64,000 nt of DNA, from the NCBI GenBank assembly GCA_024704765.1, contig JAKMXF010000133.1, positions 186,001 to 250,000 on the forward strand, in the 5' to 3' direction. The notes beneath the pieces are model-generated. The model saw only the letters and a program-made list of their open reading frames with translations, searched no databases and was not told where the DNA came from. A program made the translations under genes and the position numbers. Of this stretch, positions 63,501 to 64,000 are shown piece after piece (position 1 is the stretch's first letter; the number at the start of each line of letters is the position of its first letter). This stretch comes from Oopsacas minuta (lineage: Eukaryota; Porifera; Hexactinellida; Lyssacinosida; Leucopsacidae).

Positions 63501-64000
63501 ACAGATTATACCAGAATCTATGTTTTTGAAATTAGCGGAAATTATAAATCTACAAACTGACAAGGTAAGTGGTACTTAAATATGCCACGTCACCACTATC
63601 TTAGCGACACTTTTCACACCTTTTAAGGTGAAAAATTATATATATATTTCTTGTACACATTTCAGATAAAAGAAGTCCCTACTCGATTGGATAAAGACAA
63701 AATTCGCGAATTCTCACAGTTAAACGAACGTTACCAAGTAGCAGAACTAACTCACTCAATATCCGTGTTTACTGAAGGAATCTTAATGATGAAAACTACA
63801 CTAGTTGGTATAATTAAAGTAGACCCAAAGCAGTTATTAGAAGATGGTATCCGTAAGGAATTAGTTAACAAAGTAGCACAAGCGTTACACTACGGTCTCG
63901 TGTTTAATTACAGAACTAGAGTAAGTGAATTGGAACCAAAATTGAAACAGCTCGCCTCAGATATGTCAGGTTTTCTACGTTCGTTTGAGTACATACAGGA
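60560..64000 (+). CDS. WASHC5: WASH complex subunit 5 (strumpellin), 5' part
   Basis: Strumpellin is the scaffold subunit of the WASH complex, which activates Arp2/3 on endosomes. Exons 60560-60805, 60857-61102, 61451-61735, 61847-62104, 62295-62639, 62764-63105, 63328-63564 and 63666 onward all join in phase 0. The first 690 or so residues match human strumpellin closely: LCGQ-like [89 protein letters not shown] and [20 protein letters not shown]. The gene continues past the right edge. Introns 2 and 7 contain MITE copies of families 1 and 2. It starts 474 bp from the PNPLA8 start, a divergent pair. Confidence 0.95.
61201..61331. mobile_element. MITE family 1 copy
   Basis: Left tip CAGTCACCTGCCGTTATATC and right tip GATATAACAGGAGTTGACTG before TA, in WASHC5 intron 2. 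Inner CATATCGAAGTTTGAAATTA block also present in the 33053 copy. Confidence 0.75.
63120..63228. mobile_element. MITE family 2 copy
   Basis: From GTGAGAACACCCTTGGGGTT to ATAACCGGCATCCACTGTA in WASHC5 intron 6. The right end complements TACAGTGGATGCCGGTTATA, giving the CAGT tip at TA. Confidence 0.7.

Overview
The window is nuclear DNA from an animal. Genes are split by short GT-AG introns of about 45-75 bp, gene order is dense, base composition is AT-rich, and families such as heparan-sulfate 6-O-sulfotransferase, heparanase, WASH-complex strumpellin and centriolin are present. The mix of vertebrate-like conservation, compact introns and many intronless genes would fit an early-branching metazoan such as a sponge. 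That placement is inference; no ribosomal or mitochondrial marker is in the window.

Layout (most genes on the minus strand): a partial heptad-repeat protein end (1-324, +); cytosolic aconitase/IRP1; a secreted EGF-like protein; ZW10; a heparanase-like protein; ASCC2; a tiny plus-strand gene homologous to C18orf32/UPF0729 (13240-13512) followed by a foldback that matches a SECIS element; AP-4 epsilon; UXT; an MFS sugar transporter; threonyl-tRNA synthetase; a JmjC-like protein; a plus-strand PH-domain adaptor; HS6ST; TTK/MPS1 kinase; a LysM membrane protein; an RG-rich protein; a cluster of three related type I membrane proteins plus one short membrane protein; centriolin (6.3 kb, one exon); a macrodomain protein; a tRNA-Phe-like gene; a coiled-coil protein; a C2H2 zinc-finger protein; a papain-family protease (+); IMP4; PNPLA8; and the 5' two-thirds or so of the strumpellin gene WASHC5 (+), cut by the window edge.

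The strongest novelty is the C18orf32 homologue. An in-frame TGA sits exactly where the family's third residue, a Cys of a CxxC motif, should be. The 3' flank holds a well-formed type II SECIS foldback with the UGAN/NGAU quartet, an apical AAA and a base stem. Together these predict a selenoprotein with a UxxC motif, in a family I do not know to be selenium-containing.

Other points of interest are a heparanase lacking the nucleophile Glu and the linker, a JmjC protein that has lost its iron and 2-oxoglutarate ligands, a tandem family of unknown Ig-like receptors with a perfect 29-bp hairpin beside one member, a possible dual-start ThrRS, and several small inverted-repeat transposon families that account for much of the intron and spacer DNA. 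Functionally the genes are mostly housekeeping: mitosis (ZW10, TTK, CNTRL), trafficking (AP4E1, WASHC5, ZW10), translation and ribosome biogenesis (TARS, IMP4, ASCC2) and heparan-sulfate biology (HS6ST, HPSE-like). No operon-like functional grouping is evident.
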